12,759 nucleotides of DNA from Synechococcus sp. HW_metabat.21 (GTDB lineage: Bacteria; Cyanobacteriota; Cyanobacteriia; PCC-6307; Cyanobiaceae). A model generated the notes under the pieces. That model was not told the DNA's origin, did no database searches, and saw only the letters and a list, made by a program, of their open reading frames with translations. Where the stretch lies: contig JAAZUZ010000035.1 in NCBI GenBank assembly GCA_018623875.1, positions 1 through 12,759 of the forward strand, given 5' to 3'. Positions 1 to 6,869 of this stretch are shown piece after piece (position 1 is the first letter of the stretch; each line of letters opens with the position of its first letter). Position numbers and translations under genes: made by a program.

Positions 1-803
1 CCGCCCCTCTGCTGGAGCTCGGGGAACTGCGCTGCTGGCATCCCCTGCCGGGGCTGCCCTGGCAGGCCCGTTGGTACCGGGCCGTCGACGGGGTCAGCCT
101 CCAGCTACGCCACGGGGAAACCATCGGCGTCGTGGGGGCCTCTGGATGCGGCAAAAGCACCCTCTGCCGCGCCCTGATGGGCCTGACCCCGGTCCGAGGG
201 GGCAGCGTGAAGCTCAAGGGGGTCGATCTGATGCGCCTGCGGGGCGAAGCCCTTCGCCAAGCCCGGCGCCGCATTCAGATGGTCTTCCAGGACCCCCTGG
301 CCTGCTTAAACCCCGCGATGACGGTTGGGGAAGCGATTGCCGATCCACTCCTGATCCATGGGCTCGCCAGCCCAAGCGCCGCCCGGGAGCAGGCCCGCCA
401 GTGGCTCGAGGCGGTGGGGCTGCAGCCGCCAGAGGCCTTCGAAGCTCGGCTGCCCCGCCAACTCTCCGGCGGTCAGCAGCAGCGGGTCGCCATCGCGCGG
501 GCCCTCGTGCTCGAACCGGAGGTGCTGCTCTGCGACGAGAGCGTGAGCATGCTTGATGCCGAGGTGCAAGCGGAGGTGCTGCAACTGCTGCGCTCCCTCC
601 AGGACCGGCTGGGCTTGGGGCTGATCTTTGTCACCCACGACCTCTCGGTGGCGAGCGGCTTCTGTCAGCGGGTCGTGGTCCTCGATGGTGGCCAGATCGT
701 CGAAGAGGGTCCGGGCGATCAGCTGCTCAGCCAGCCCCAGGCCGCGATCACTCGGACGCTGGTGGAGGCGTGTCCACGCCTGCCCGCCGCCGCAGCAACT
801 TGA
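1..803 (+). CDS. ABC transporter ATP-binding protein, oligopeptide/dipeptide/nickel type (5' truncated by window edge)
   Basis: The open frame begins at base 3 with no start codon before the nucleotide-binding domain, so the gene enters from the left; 266 residues are visible. Counted from base 3, they show Walker A GASGCGKST (45-53), a Q-loop in VFQDP (about 96), the signature LSGGQ (154-158), Walker B VLLCDE (174-179) and the switch histidine in VTHD (212). The lead-in RAVDGVSL and the residues around the Q-loop are typical of DppF/OppF-type ATPases, which power peptide or nickel uptake at the inner membrane. In cyanobacteria such domains are often the second half of a fused two-ATPase protein; the window cannot show whether that holds here. 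The Walker B tail reads DESVSMLD rather than the usual DEPxSxLD. The last 56 bp overlap the opposing pseudouridine synthase gene. The family call is firm; the substrate is unknown. Confidence 0.93.
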   Translation, partial: APLLELGELRCWHPLPGLPWQARWYRAVDGVSLQLRHGETIGVVGASGCGKSTLCRALMGLTPVRGGSVKLKGVDLMRLRGEALRQARRRIQMVFQDPLACLNPAMTVGEAIADPLLIHGLASPSAAREQARQWLEAVGLQPPEAFEARLPRQLSGGQQQRVAIARALVLEPEVLLCDESVSMLDAEVQAEVLQLLRSLQDRLGLGLIFVTHDLSVASGFCQRVVVLDGGQIVEEGPGDQLLSQPQAAITRTLVEACPRLPAAAAT

Positions 804-1725
804 GCAGCTTCTCCATCACCTCCGGCAGGGGCGCCTCAAACAGCATTCGGTCCTTGCGAATCGGGTGATCCAGACCGAGCTGGAAGGCATGCAGCGCCTG
901 CCCCGGTAGGGCCATGGGCAACTTGCGGCAGCGTGAGTAGACGGGGTCGCCAACGATCGGGTGGCCGATGTGGGCGCAGTGGACGCGGATCTGGTGGGTG
1001 CGACCGGTGTCGAGCTTGAAGCGCATTAAGGCGTAATCACCCAAGCGCTCCACCAGGGTCCAGTGGGTGCAGGCATGGCGCCCTGAGCCGTCGTGGACCA
1101 CCGCGTACTTCTTGCGATCGGCGGGATGGCGGCCGATCGCCCCCACGATCGTTCCGTTGTCTCCGGCCGGTGCGCCATGGACGACTGCCAGGTATTCCCG
1201 GGAGGCAATGCGCTTCTGGATCTGCACCTGCAACTTCACCAACGCCTCCTGGCTTTTGGCCACGACGATGCAGCCGGTGGTGTCCTTGTCGAGGCGATGC
1301 ACGATGCCCGGACGCATCTCACCACCGATGCCGGGCAGATCGGGGCAGTGGTGCAGCAGACCGTTCACCAAGGTGCCGTCCTTGTTGCCCGGGGCCGGGT
1401 GCACCGTGAGGCCAGCGGGCTTGTTGAGCACGATCAAATCGCCGTCCTCATACAGGACATCCAAGGGAATGTCCTGGGGAATCAGGTAAGGGAGCGGCTC
1501 CGGCGGCGGCATCCAGAGCTCCACCGTGTCGTTCTGACGCAGGGGGGTTTTGGCCCGTCCCGTCACCCCGTTGACGCGGACATAGCCGGCGTCGATGAAC
1601 TTCTGAATCCGGGCCCGGCTCTGCTCCGGGCGCTGGGCCACCAGCCACCGATCCAGGCGCATGGGCAGGGGCTTGGGGTAGGTGAGCGTCAGCAGCTCAC
1701 CTTCACCTTCCCCAAACGCACTCAC
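748..1725 (-). CDS. rluD: RluA/RluD-family 23S rRNA pseudouridine synthase
   Basis: This 325-residue protein has an N-terminal S4 RNA-binding domain (about 22-80, with RLDRWL and GYVRVNG). The catalytic domain carries HRLDKDTTG, with the catalytic aspartate at D146. The later GRTHQIRVH segment is the conserved RluA-family substrate-binding stretch. The family isomerises uridines in large-subunit rRNA (RluD: helix 69 positions in E. coli). The S4 domain favours RluD/RluC over RluA, but the exact target uridine cannot be read from sequence. The GTG start is chosen because it overlaps the stop of the upstream GTPase gene in a GTGA tetranucleotide, which suggests translational coupling. The 3' end runs 56 bp into the opposing ABC transporter gene, and the extra proline-rich tail (about the last 15 residues) lies in that overlap. 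Confidence 0.93.
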   Translation of the reverse strand: MSAFGEGEGELLTLTYPKPLPMRLDRWLVAQRPEQSRARIQKFIDAGYVRVNGVTGRAKTPLRQNDTVELWMPPPEPLPYLIPQDIPLDVLYEDGDLIVLNKPAGLTVHPAPGNKDGTLVNGLLHHCPDLPGIGGEMRPGIVHRLDKDTTGCIVVAKSQEALVKLQVQIQKRIASREYLAVVHGAPAGDNGTIVGAIGRHPADRKKYAVVHDGSGRHACTHWTLVERLGDYALMRFKLDTGRTHQIRVHCAHIGHPIVGDPVYSRCRKLPMALPGQALHAFQLGLDHPIRKDRMLFEAPLPEVMEKLLKLLRRRAGVDTPPPASE

Positions 1726-2621
1726 GGCAACTCCAAGGCAATCGGTCCGAGCATGCCCCGCCGGAAGTCATCGAGGAACCGTTGGGCCATCCGAGCGGTA
1801 TCGCCGCTGGTGTGCCGCTCCGCCGCCCCCGTTAACCAAGCGTGGACATCCGGTTGAGGCGCGCCCTCCCCCGGCAACGGGTCCACGGGAATCCCGTAGC
1901 GCCCTTCGAGCAGACCGGGCTTCACGCCGGACTGCGCCTTGGCTTCCAGGGCGGAGAGCATGTGCACAAAGGCCATGGCCGCCGCCTCGCCGTCATAGGC
2001 CGCCTGGCCGATGTCGTCGCAGAGCGCCAGCCGCAGGGCGGCGAGCTGGTCATCGAGCCGCGGGGGAAGCACCCCTGGGGCATCCAGCAGGTCGAGGTCT
2101 TGGCCCAGGCGCACCCAACGCAGGCTTCGGGTCACGCCGGCACGGCGGGCACTGTCCACGACCTTCTGGCGGACCAGACGGTTGATCAGGGCGGACTTGC
2201 CCACATTGGGAAAGCCGAGCATCAAGGCCCGCACGGGCCGGGGACGCATGCCCCGGTTGCGGCGCCGCTCGTTCAGGGAATCCCCCGCCCGAATCGCGGC
2301 CTGCTGGAGCTGCTTCACGCCGGTGCCGGCCTTGGCATCGCTCCACCAGGGGGTTTGACCCTGGCTGCGAAACCAGGCATCCCAGGCTTCCCGCGCCTGG
2401 GTCGGGATCATGTCCCGGCGGTTCAACACCAAGAGGTGCTGCTTGCCTTGAATCCAACGCTGCAGCCGGGGATGGCCGGTGGCGGTGGGAATACGGGCAT
2501 CGCGCACCTCGATCACCAAATCCACCTTGGCCAGGTTGTCGGTGAGCGAACGCTCCGCCTTCGCGATGTGGCCTGGGTACCACTGGATCGACGGTGCTGC
2601 GCTACTCAGCAGCTCACTCAC
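1722..2621 (-). CDS. ylqF: Ribosome biogenesis GTPase YlqF/RbgA
   Basis: This is a circularly permuted GTPase of 299 residues, close to the usual YlqF/RbgA length. The G motifs come in permuted order: G4 as NRRD (67-70, for NKxD), G5 as SDAKAG (94-99), G1 as GFPNVGKS (136-143), a G2 threonine at about T164 (GVTRS) and G3 as DAPG (180-183). The N-terminal WYPGHIAKAER is a hallmark of the family. RbgA acts in late 50S subunit assembly in the cytoplasm. The frame could be extended to a TTG at 2642, but the GTG at 2621 is preferred: it forms a GTGA overlap with the stress-protein stop, exactly as this gene's own stop does with the next start. Together with the downstream pseudouridine synthase it makes a ribosome-maturation pair in one transcription unit. 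Confidence 0.94.
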   Translation of the reverse strand: MSELLSSAAPSIQWYPGHIAKAERSLTDNLAKVDLVIEVRDARIPTATGHPRLQRWIQGKQHLLVLNRRDMIPTQAREAWDAWFRSQGQTPWWSDAKAGTGVKQLQQAAIRAGDSLNERRRNRGMRPRPVRALMLGFPNVGKSALINRLVRQKVVDSARRAGVTRSLRWVRLGQDLDLLDAPGVLPPRLDDQLAALRLALCDDIGQAAYDGEAAAMAFVHMLSALEAKAQSGVKPGLLEGRYGIPVDPLPGEGAPQPDVHAWLTGAAERHTSGDTARMAQRFLDDFRRGMLGPIALELP

Positions 2622-2995
2622 GGCACCACCATCACGGGGCAAGGGGCCAACTGAATCACACGGGAGGCCGTACTCGGGGCATCCTCCGCTTCGAGGCTCA
2701 GCCCGCGGGTCCCCATCACGATCACGTCGGCATTGATCTCATCGGCCACATCGCAGATCACGAAGGCCGGCTTGCCCTCGCGCTCCAGCACCTCGCAGCT
2801 CACCCCCTGCTCTTGAAAGCGACCGCGGGCCTGCTCCAGCAAGGCCGCGACGGCGGCGGGATCGTCCTGACCGGGCTCCACCACCGAAAGCACCACCAAA
2901 CGGCTGTCGTGCTGCTGGGCCAACTTCAAGGCGAAGGAGGCGGTTTCAGCCGCCTGCCGGCTGCGGTCGATGGGGAAGAGAACGATCTCGAACAT
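2618..2995 (-). CDS. Universal stress protein, UspA family
   Basis: This is a single-domain Usp of 125 residues. It starts MFEIVLFPID and ends in the typical APCPVMVV strand. The nucleotide-binding signature GxxG-9x-G(S/T) is only partly kept: GTRG is present at 95-98, but the later Gly-Ser is replaced by Ser108-Thr109. ATP binding is therefore uncertain. The start at 2995 is chosen over an extension to 3070 because the family's first beta strand begins there. It is the first gene of a three-gene minus-strand unit and its stop overlaps the YlqF start by four bases. It faces pgk across a 134-bp spacer. No strong Shine-Dalgarno sits at the usual distance; a GGGAG lies about 16 nt upstream. The physiological role is not known from sequence. 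Confidence 0.9.
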   Translation of the reverse strand: MFEIVLFPIDRSRQAAETASFALKLAQQHDSRLVVLSVVEPGQDDPAAVAALLEQARGRFQEQGVSCEVLEREGKPAFVICDVADEINADVIVMGTRGLSLEAEDAPSTASRVIQLAPCPVMVVP

Positions 2996-3129
2996 GGCCG
3001 ATTGGCCGGTGCTCCCTCTGTCTAGCGCCCACAGCCCAGAGAGCCAGCACTCACCCGAGAGGCCTACCAAACAAGGAGACCCTTGACTGCCCCGCTAAAT
3101 TCGCCCGACCTCTACTTCTTGTCTCACCC
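2996..3129. promoter_or_regulatory. Divergent promoter region between the stress-protein operon and pgk
   Basis: This 134-bp spacer must hold the promoters of both flanking units. On the plus strand a TTGACT at 3083-3088 could be a -35 element, but no convincing -10 lies 16-18 bp further on (the best, TCTACT at 3111, is 22 bp away). The pgk leader is pyrimidine-rich and has no Shine-Dalgarno before its ATG. The 12-bp word TCTGTCTAGCGC at 3017-3028 recurs in the other large divergent spacer of this window. That a promoter is present follows from the gene arrangement; its exact position is not resolved. Confidence 0.5.
3017..3028 (+). repeat. 12-bp word TCTGTCTAGCGC, copy 1 (intergenic)
   Basis: This copy is identical to the one at 6924-6935 on the minus strand. 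Both copies lie in divergent intergenic spacers of about 130 bp. Here it sits 22-33 nt upstream of the stress-protein start, and about 100 nt upstream of pgk. It could be a shared promoter or operator element, or a coincidence. Confidence 0.4.
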
Positions 3130-4335
3130 ATGGCGAAGCGCTCCCTGGCCAGCCTTTCCGCTGACGAGCTGCGCAGCAAGCGCGTGCTGGTTCGGGTCGA
3201 CTTCAACGTGCCCCTGAACGATGCCGGCGCCATCACCGATGACACCCGCATCCGCGCTGCCCTCCCCACCATCAATGATCTGGTCGGCAAGGGCGCCAAG
3301 GTGATCCTCTCGGCCCACTTCGGCCGTCCCAAGGGTCAGGTGAACGAGTCCATGCGCCTCACCCCCGTCGCTGCACGCCTGGGCGAACTGCTGGGCAAGG
3401 GCGTGGTGAAGACCGACAGCTGCATCGGTGCCGACGCTGAAGCCAAGGTGGCCGCGATGGCCGACGGCGACGTCGTGCTGCTCGAGAACGTCCGCTTCTT
3501 CGCTGAAGAAGAGAAGAACGAAGGCGATTTCGCCAAGAAGCTGGCCAGCCTGGCTGATGTGTACGTGAACGACGCCTTCGGCGCCGCCCACCGTGCCCAC
3601 GCCTCCACCGAAGGCGTGACCCAGTACCTGAGCCCCAGCGTGGCCGGCTACCTGATGGAGAAGGAGCTCCAGTACCTCCAAGGCGCCATCGACGAGCCCA
3701 AGCGTCCTCTGGCCGCCATCGTCGGCGGCTCCAAGGTGAGCTCCAAAATCGGCGTGCTCGAGGCCCTGCTCGACAAGTGCGACAAGATCCTTGTCGGCGG
3801 CGGCATGATCTTCACCTTCTACAAGGCCCGCGGTCTGTCCGTCGGCAAGAGCCTGGTGGAAGAGGACAAGCTCGAGCTGGCCAAGGAGCTGGAAGCCAAG
3901 GCCGCTGCCAAGGGCGTTCAGTTCCTGCTGCCCACCGATGTGGTGCTGGCCGACAACTTCGCCCCTGACGCCAACAGCCAGATCGCCAAGGTGGATGCCA
4001 TCCCCGACGGCTGGATGGGTCTGGACATCGGCCCCGACTCCGTGAAGGTGTTCCAGGACGCCCTGGCTGACTGCAAGACCGTCATCTGGAACGGCCCCAT
4101 GGGCGTGTTCGAGTTCGACGCCTTCGCCGCTGGCACCAACGCCATTGCCACCACCCTGGCCGACCTGAGCGGCAAGGGCTGCTGCACGATCATCGGCGGT
4201 GGTGACTCCGTGGCCGCCGTTGAGAAGGCCGGCCTGGCCGACAAGATGTCCCACATCTCCACCGGTGGTGGCGCCAGCCTGGAGCTGCTCGAAGGCAAGG
4301 TCCTCCCCGGCGTGGCCGCCCTCGACGAAGCCTGA
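3130..4335 (+). CDS. pgk: Phosphoglycerate kinase
   Basis: This is a complete 401-residue phosphoglycerate kinase, the usual bacterial length. It interconverts 1,3-bisphosphoglycerate plus ADP with 3-phosphoglycerate plus ATP. In a photoautotroph this step serves the Calvin cycle as well as glycolysis. Visible landmarks are RVDFNVPL near residue 22 (substrate-binding Asp and Asn), HFGRPKG, the NDAFGAAHRAHAST segment, GGSKVSSKI, IWNGPMGVFE and the C-terminal nucleotide loop GGGDSVAAVEK. Codon choice is markedly more uniform than in the neighbours, strongly favouring C-ending codons and AAG for lysine, as in highly expressed genes. The start at MAKRSLASLS fits the family. There is no Shine-Dalgarno in the pyrimidine-rich leader. 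Transcription is monocistronic, ended by the terminator 23 bases past the stop. Confidence 0.98.
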   Translation: MAKRSLASLSADELRSKRVLVRVDFNVPLNDAGAITDDTRIRAALPTINDLVGKGAKVILSAHFGRPKGQVNESMRLTPVAARLGELLGKGVVKTDSCIGADAEAKVAAMADGDVVLLENVRFFAEEEKNEGDFAKKLASLADVYVNDAFGAAHRAHASTEGVTQYLSPSVAGYLMEKELQYLQGAIDEPKRPLAAIVGGSKVSSKIGVLEALLDKCDKILVGGGMIFTFYKARGLSVGKSLVEEDKLELAKELEAKAAAKGVQFLLPTDVVLADNFAPDANSQIAKVDAIPDGWMGLDIGPDSVKVFQDALADCKTVIWNGPMGVFEFDAFAAGTNAIATTLADLSGKGCCTIIGGGDSVAAVEKAGLADKMSHISTGGGASLELLEGKVLPGVAALDEA

Positions 4336-4357
4336 TTTCCAATCGCGATCGAGCGAG

Positions 4358-4383
4358 AGGGGCCCCACGGGGCCCCTTTTTTT
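4358..4383 (+). terminator. Intrinsic terminator of pgk
   Basis: A perfect GC stem, AGGGGCCCC pairing with GGGGCCCCT around a two-base AC centre, runs directly into seven T residues (4377-4383). The two-base centre means the innermost pair probably opens to a four-base loop. On the minus strand the same hairpin is not followed by a T run, so it should act only on pgk transcripts and not on the converging small gene. Confidence 0.95.
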
Positions 4384-4388
4384 GTCCC

Positions 4389-4811
4389 TCAGGAGGGGCG
4401 CTGGTCATGGCTCGGCGGAAGCGGCAGCTTGTAGCGCTGGCGCAACGCCTGAAGTTCGCGCCTCCAGCGGGCACCGTTGTGGCGGTGCCGCCGCTCAAAA
4501 CAGGTCGATGCCTTCGCCTTGGCCGTGCGATTCAGGCAGTTCTCCAATCGAGAGAGCTCCGCTTGGCGTTGATCAAAGCGGCGGCGCTGCAGCGCCCGCA
4601 GGTCATCGAAATAGCGATGACGCTGCTCACGGCTGAGCTTGGAGAGGGCCTCTGCTTCCAGCTCAGCGAAGGCGGACGTCCTCTCCCCCATGGACGGCCG
4701 TGACCCAGCCCAGACGGGGACGCTGGTGCTCAGGCAAAGCACCAGACCCAACTGCAGCGCGCGCGACAGCGGCTGGAAGGGGCGCACAGGCGAAAAAACA
4801 GAAGACGACAT
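4389..4811 (-). CDS. Small exported basic helical protein of unknown function (possible CpxP/Spy-like accessory)
   Basis: The protein has 140 residues with a clear signal peptide: the hydrophobic stretch LGLVLCL (about 21-27), then small residues to VPVWA, predicted cleavage after A35. The mature part (about 105 residues) is very rich in Arg, Gln, Glu and Leu and reads as one or two long amphipathic helices. LSKLSREQRHRYFDDLRALQRRRF (57-80) recalls the LTxxQ repeats of CpxP/Spy-type periplasmic proteins. Two cysteines, C92 and C104, could form a disulfide if exported to the periplasm. No family is firmly recognised. The gene lies 92 bp downstream of the sensor kinase on the same strand, with two 13-bp direct repeats just upstream, so regulation by the neighbouring two-component system is plausible but inferred. 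It converges on pgk. Confidence 0.75.
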   Translation of the reverse strand: MSSSVFSPVRPFQPLSRALQLGLVLCLSTSVPVWAGSRPSMGERTSAFAELEAEALSKLSREQRHRYFDDLRALQRRRFDQRQAELSRLENCLNRTAKAKASTCFERRHRHNGARWRRELQALRQRYKLPLPPSHDQRPS

Positions 4812-4857
4812 CGCGGTGCATCAATGGGCCCCCACAGGCTGCGCGGGATCGACCACG

Positions 4858-4892
4858 CAGCTGTGACCAAGACCGCCGCCAGCTGTGACCAA
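4858..4892. promoter_or_regulatory. Two 13-bp direct repeats, possible operator
   Basis: CAGCTGTGACCAA occurs exactly twice, at 4858-4870 and 4880-4892, in the same orientation with a 22-bp repeat period, about two helical turns. The pair lies in the 92-bp gap between the kinase stop and the small secreted gene, 47 to 81 nt upstream of that gene's ATG. OmpR-family regulators bind direct repeats on one face of the helix, so an operator for the adjacent regulator is an attractive reading. No transcription data support it here. Confidence 0.55.
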
Positions 4893-4903
4893 ATCCGACT
4901 GAA

Positions 4904-6151
4904 CTAAGCCGCAGTGAGGGAGTGGGCCGTCAGCACCACCGCAAATCCCTGCTCGCTCTGCAGCCGGCTCAGGCCGCCGCCATGGCTCGCCGCGACGCGG
5001 GCGGCAATCGCCAGACCCAAGCCGCAGTGGCCGCTGCCACCCCGCGCCCGGTCCAAGCGTTGGAAGGGCATCAGGGCCTGAGGCCACTGGTCCGCCGGAA
5101 TCCCGGGACCTTGATCCCAGACCTCAATGCGAAAGCCATCCGCCTGCGCCGGACGCAGCACCAACCGCAGCGGAGCCTGGCCGTGGCTGAGAGCGTTCTC
5201 GATCAAGTTGCCCACCGCTCGGCCCAAGGCCACCGGCTGCACGCGCGCCTCCAAGGGAGTGAGATCGAGCTGCACCTGCTCCGCCTCCAGGGGAGCGGTC
5301 AACTCCGCCAACCACTGATTCAGGGGCAACTGCACCGCAGGTTCCGCATCGCCCCCTCCGGCAAACAGGAGGAACTGACTGGTGATCCGCTCCAGCGCAT
5401 CCAGGTCCGCTTCCGCCTCCTGCTGGTCCGCCAGCCGCAAGCGCAGGCGGGTCAAAGGACTCTTGAGGTCATGGGCGATGCCCGCCAGCATCGTTGCCCG
5501 CTCCCGGTCATTGCTGGCCAGGCGCTCAACCATGGCGTTGAAACGCCCCGTCAACGAGCGGACCACCCGCGCGCCCCGCTCGGGCAGGGCTGGTTGCAAA
5601 CCCGAGCGCCCCACCGCCCCCAGGGCCTGCTCCAGCTGCTGCAAGGGCGTTTGCACCTCTCGCCAGAGGAACAGAAAGGAGGCAGAGATGCTGCCGGTCA
5701 ACAGCGAGAGCCCCAGCAGGAGGGGATCGGGCGGCCAACGCTGGGCGGGACCCACGGGGGTGAACAGCCAGATCGGCTCGAGGGGCGACAGCAACTCGAC
5801 CCAGAGCCCCGGCGTCTCGCTGTCGGCCGGCAGCACCGGCGGACAGGGCCGCACCCGCTGGCACAACTCCTGCTGCAGCAGCAACGCCTGACGTTGCAGG
5901 CGCCCATCGCGGCTCACGGGGGGGAAGGGACCCACCCGCAAGGGCAAGCCACTCAGCCGGGCCAGCGCCTGGGGGGGCAGGCGATCCAGCGCCAATTCCC
6001 CAAGCCGCAGGTTGAAGGCCACCTCCGGCCCCATCTGGGCAATCTGCGCACGCTCCAGACGCTGGGCCAGCAGGGACTGCAACACCACCAGCCCCAAGGC
6101 GGAGATGCCCGCCCCCGCCAGGACGTACTTAGCGGGTGCGTGCTTGGCCAT
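4904..6151 (-). CDS. EnvZ-like two-component sensor histidine kinase
   Basis: This membrane sensor has 415 residues from the ATG at 6151; an in-frame ATG at 6172 would add seven. The order is TM1 (about 9-29), a periplasmic segment of about 115 residues, TM2 (about 144-163), a HAMP-like linker (about 165-215), the H-box AHDLKSPLTR with phospho-acceptor H227, the N-box NLIENALSHG (315-324), the G1 box DQGPGI (346-351) and the G2 box GHCGLGLAIA. The H-box and architecture resemble EnvZ: no PAS domain and a short periplasmic sensor. C97 and C103 lie in the periplasmic loop and could form a disulfide. The gene overlaps the 3' end of the response regulator by 23 bp (44 bp with the longer start), so the two proteins are almost certainly made together as partners. 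The signal sensed is unknown. Confidence 0.92.
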   Translation of the reverse strand: MAKHAPAKYVLAGAGISALGLVVLQSLLAQRLERAQIAQMGPEVAFNLRLGELALDRLPPQALARLSGLPLRVGPFPPVSRDGRLQRQALLLQQELCQRVRPCPPVLPADSETPGLWVELLSPLEPIWLFTPVGPAQRWPPDPLLLGLSLLTGSISASFLFLWREVQTPLQQLEQALGAVGRSGLQPALPERGARVVRSLTGRFNAMVERLASNDRERATMLAGIAHDLKSPLTRLRLRLADQQEAEADLDALERITSQFLLFAGGGDAEPAVQLPLNQWLAELTAPLEAEQVQLDLTPLEARVQPVALGRAVGNLIENALSHGQAPLRLVLRPAQADGFRIEVWDQGPGIPADQWPQALMPFQRLDRARGGSGHCGLGLAIAARVAASHGGGLSRLQSEQGFAVVLTAHSLTAA

Positions 6152-6869
6152 CGGGCACAAAGACGTAGCCATACCCCCAGACCGTCTGCAGGTAGCGGGG
6201 CCGAGTGGGATCGGGCTCTACCAACTTGCGGACCCGGGAGACCTGCACATCCATGCTGCGGCTGTCGGTCTCCGATTCCGGTCCGCGGGCTAGCTCGATC
6301 AGGCGTTCACGGGACAGGGGGCGATGGGGGTGCTGCACAAAGGCCGCCAACAGGCTGAACTCACCACTGGTGATCACGACCGGTTGGGCATTGCGCTCCA
6401 GGCGACGGTTGGCCAAATCCAGCCGGTTCTCACCGAACTCCACCAGCTGGCCCTCCGCGAGGGGCGTTCCGGCGGGCAGCGCCACCCGGCGCCGCAGGAC
6501 CGCCTCAATCCGCGCCGTCAGCTCCCGCGGCAGGAACGGCTTACCGAGATAGTCATCGGCCCCCTGCTCCAGGCCAATGATCCGATCAATGCCATCGCCT
6601 TTGGCCGTCAGCATCACCACCGGCAGGTCATCGCCGCCGTCCCGCAGCCGGCGCAACAGCGTCAATCCGTCCTCCCCAGGGAGCATCACATCGAGGACAA
6701 CCAAATCGGGTCGTTGGCTCTCGAGCCGAGCCATCAGTTGTTCGCCACTACTCAGGCAGCGCACGTCGTAGCCCTGGTCGGTCAGATAGGTGCCGACCAA
6801 ACGCCGCTGCTCCGGATCGTCATCCACGACCCAGATGCGTTGGAGAGTGCTCCGTGCAGGCACGGCCAT
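6129..6869 (-). CDS. OmpR-family response regulator
   Basis: The protein has 246 residues. The receiver domain shows the acidic cluster DDD (16-18), phospho-acceptor D60 in VLDVMLPGEDG, T88 in VVMLTAK and K110 in LGKPF. A winged-helix DNA-binding domain follows (about 140-240). Its end, PRYxQTVWGxGYVFVPDG, and the preceding ARGxES...SxDVQxSRxRKxVExDP are strikingly close to E. coli OmpR itself, closer than to typical cyanobacterial RpaA/RpaB regulators as I know them. The kinase that presumably phosphorylates D60 overlaps its 3' end. The octamer TGTGACCA, also the core of the direct repeats before the small secreted gene, lies about 70 nt upstream of this start, so autoregulation is possible. 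Neither RpaA, RpaB nor PhoB is claimed. Confidence 0.94.
   Translation of the reverse strand: MAVPARSTLQRIWVVDDDPEQRRLVGTYLTDQGYDVRCLSSGEQLMARLESQRPDLVVLDVMLPGEDGLTLLRRLRDGGDDLPVVMLTAKGDGIDRIIGLEQGADDYLGKPFLPRELTARIEAVLRRRVALPAGTPLAEGQLVEFGENRLDLANRRLERNAQPVVITSGEFSLLAAFVQHPHRPLSRERLIELARGPESETDSRSMDVQVSRVRKLVEPDPTRPRYLQTVWGYGYVFVPDGQARTR

Noticed and set aside
3083..3223. Possible upstream ORF in the pgk leader: AAGGAG then TTG at 3083, running out of frame into pgk
   Set aside because: The TTG coincides with a likely -35-like TTGACT, the peptide shows no recognisable features, and the frame simply runs into pgk. The Shine-Dalgarno match is probably chance.
4341..4356. HIP1-like element near CGCGATCG
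   Set aside because: The full octamer GCGATCGC was not seen here or elsewhere in the window; only near matches occur, as expected in GC-rich DNA.
3124..4368. 414-codon open frame antisense to pgk
   Set aside because: It mirrors the pgk codons: strong C/G third-position bias removes stops on the opposite strand. The product is a Gly/His/Val-rich sequence with no family features.
4922..6358. 478-codon plus-strand open frame across the kinase and regulator
   Set aside because: It is antisense to two well-supported genes. The Gln/Arg/Pro-rich translation is typical of a GC-rich shadow frame.
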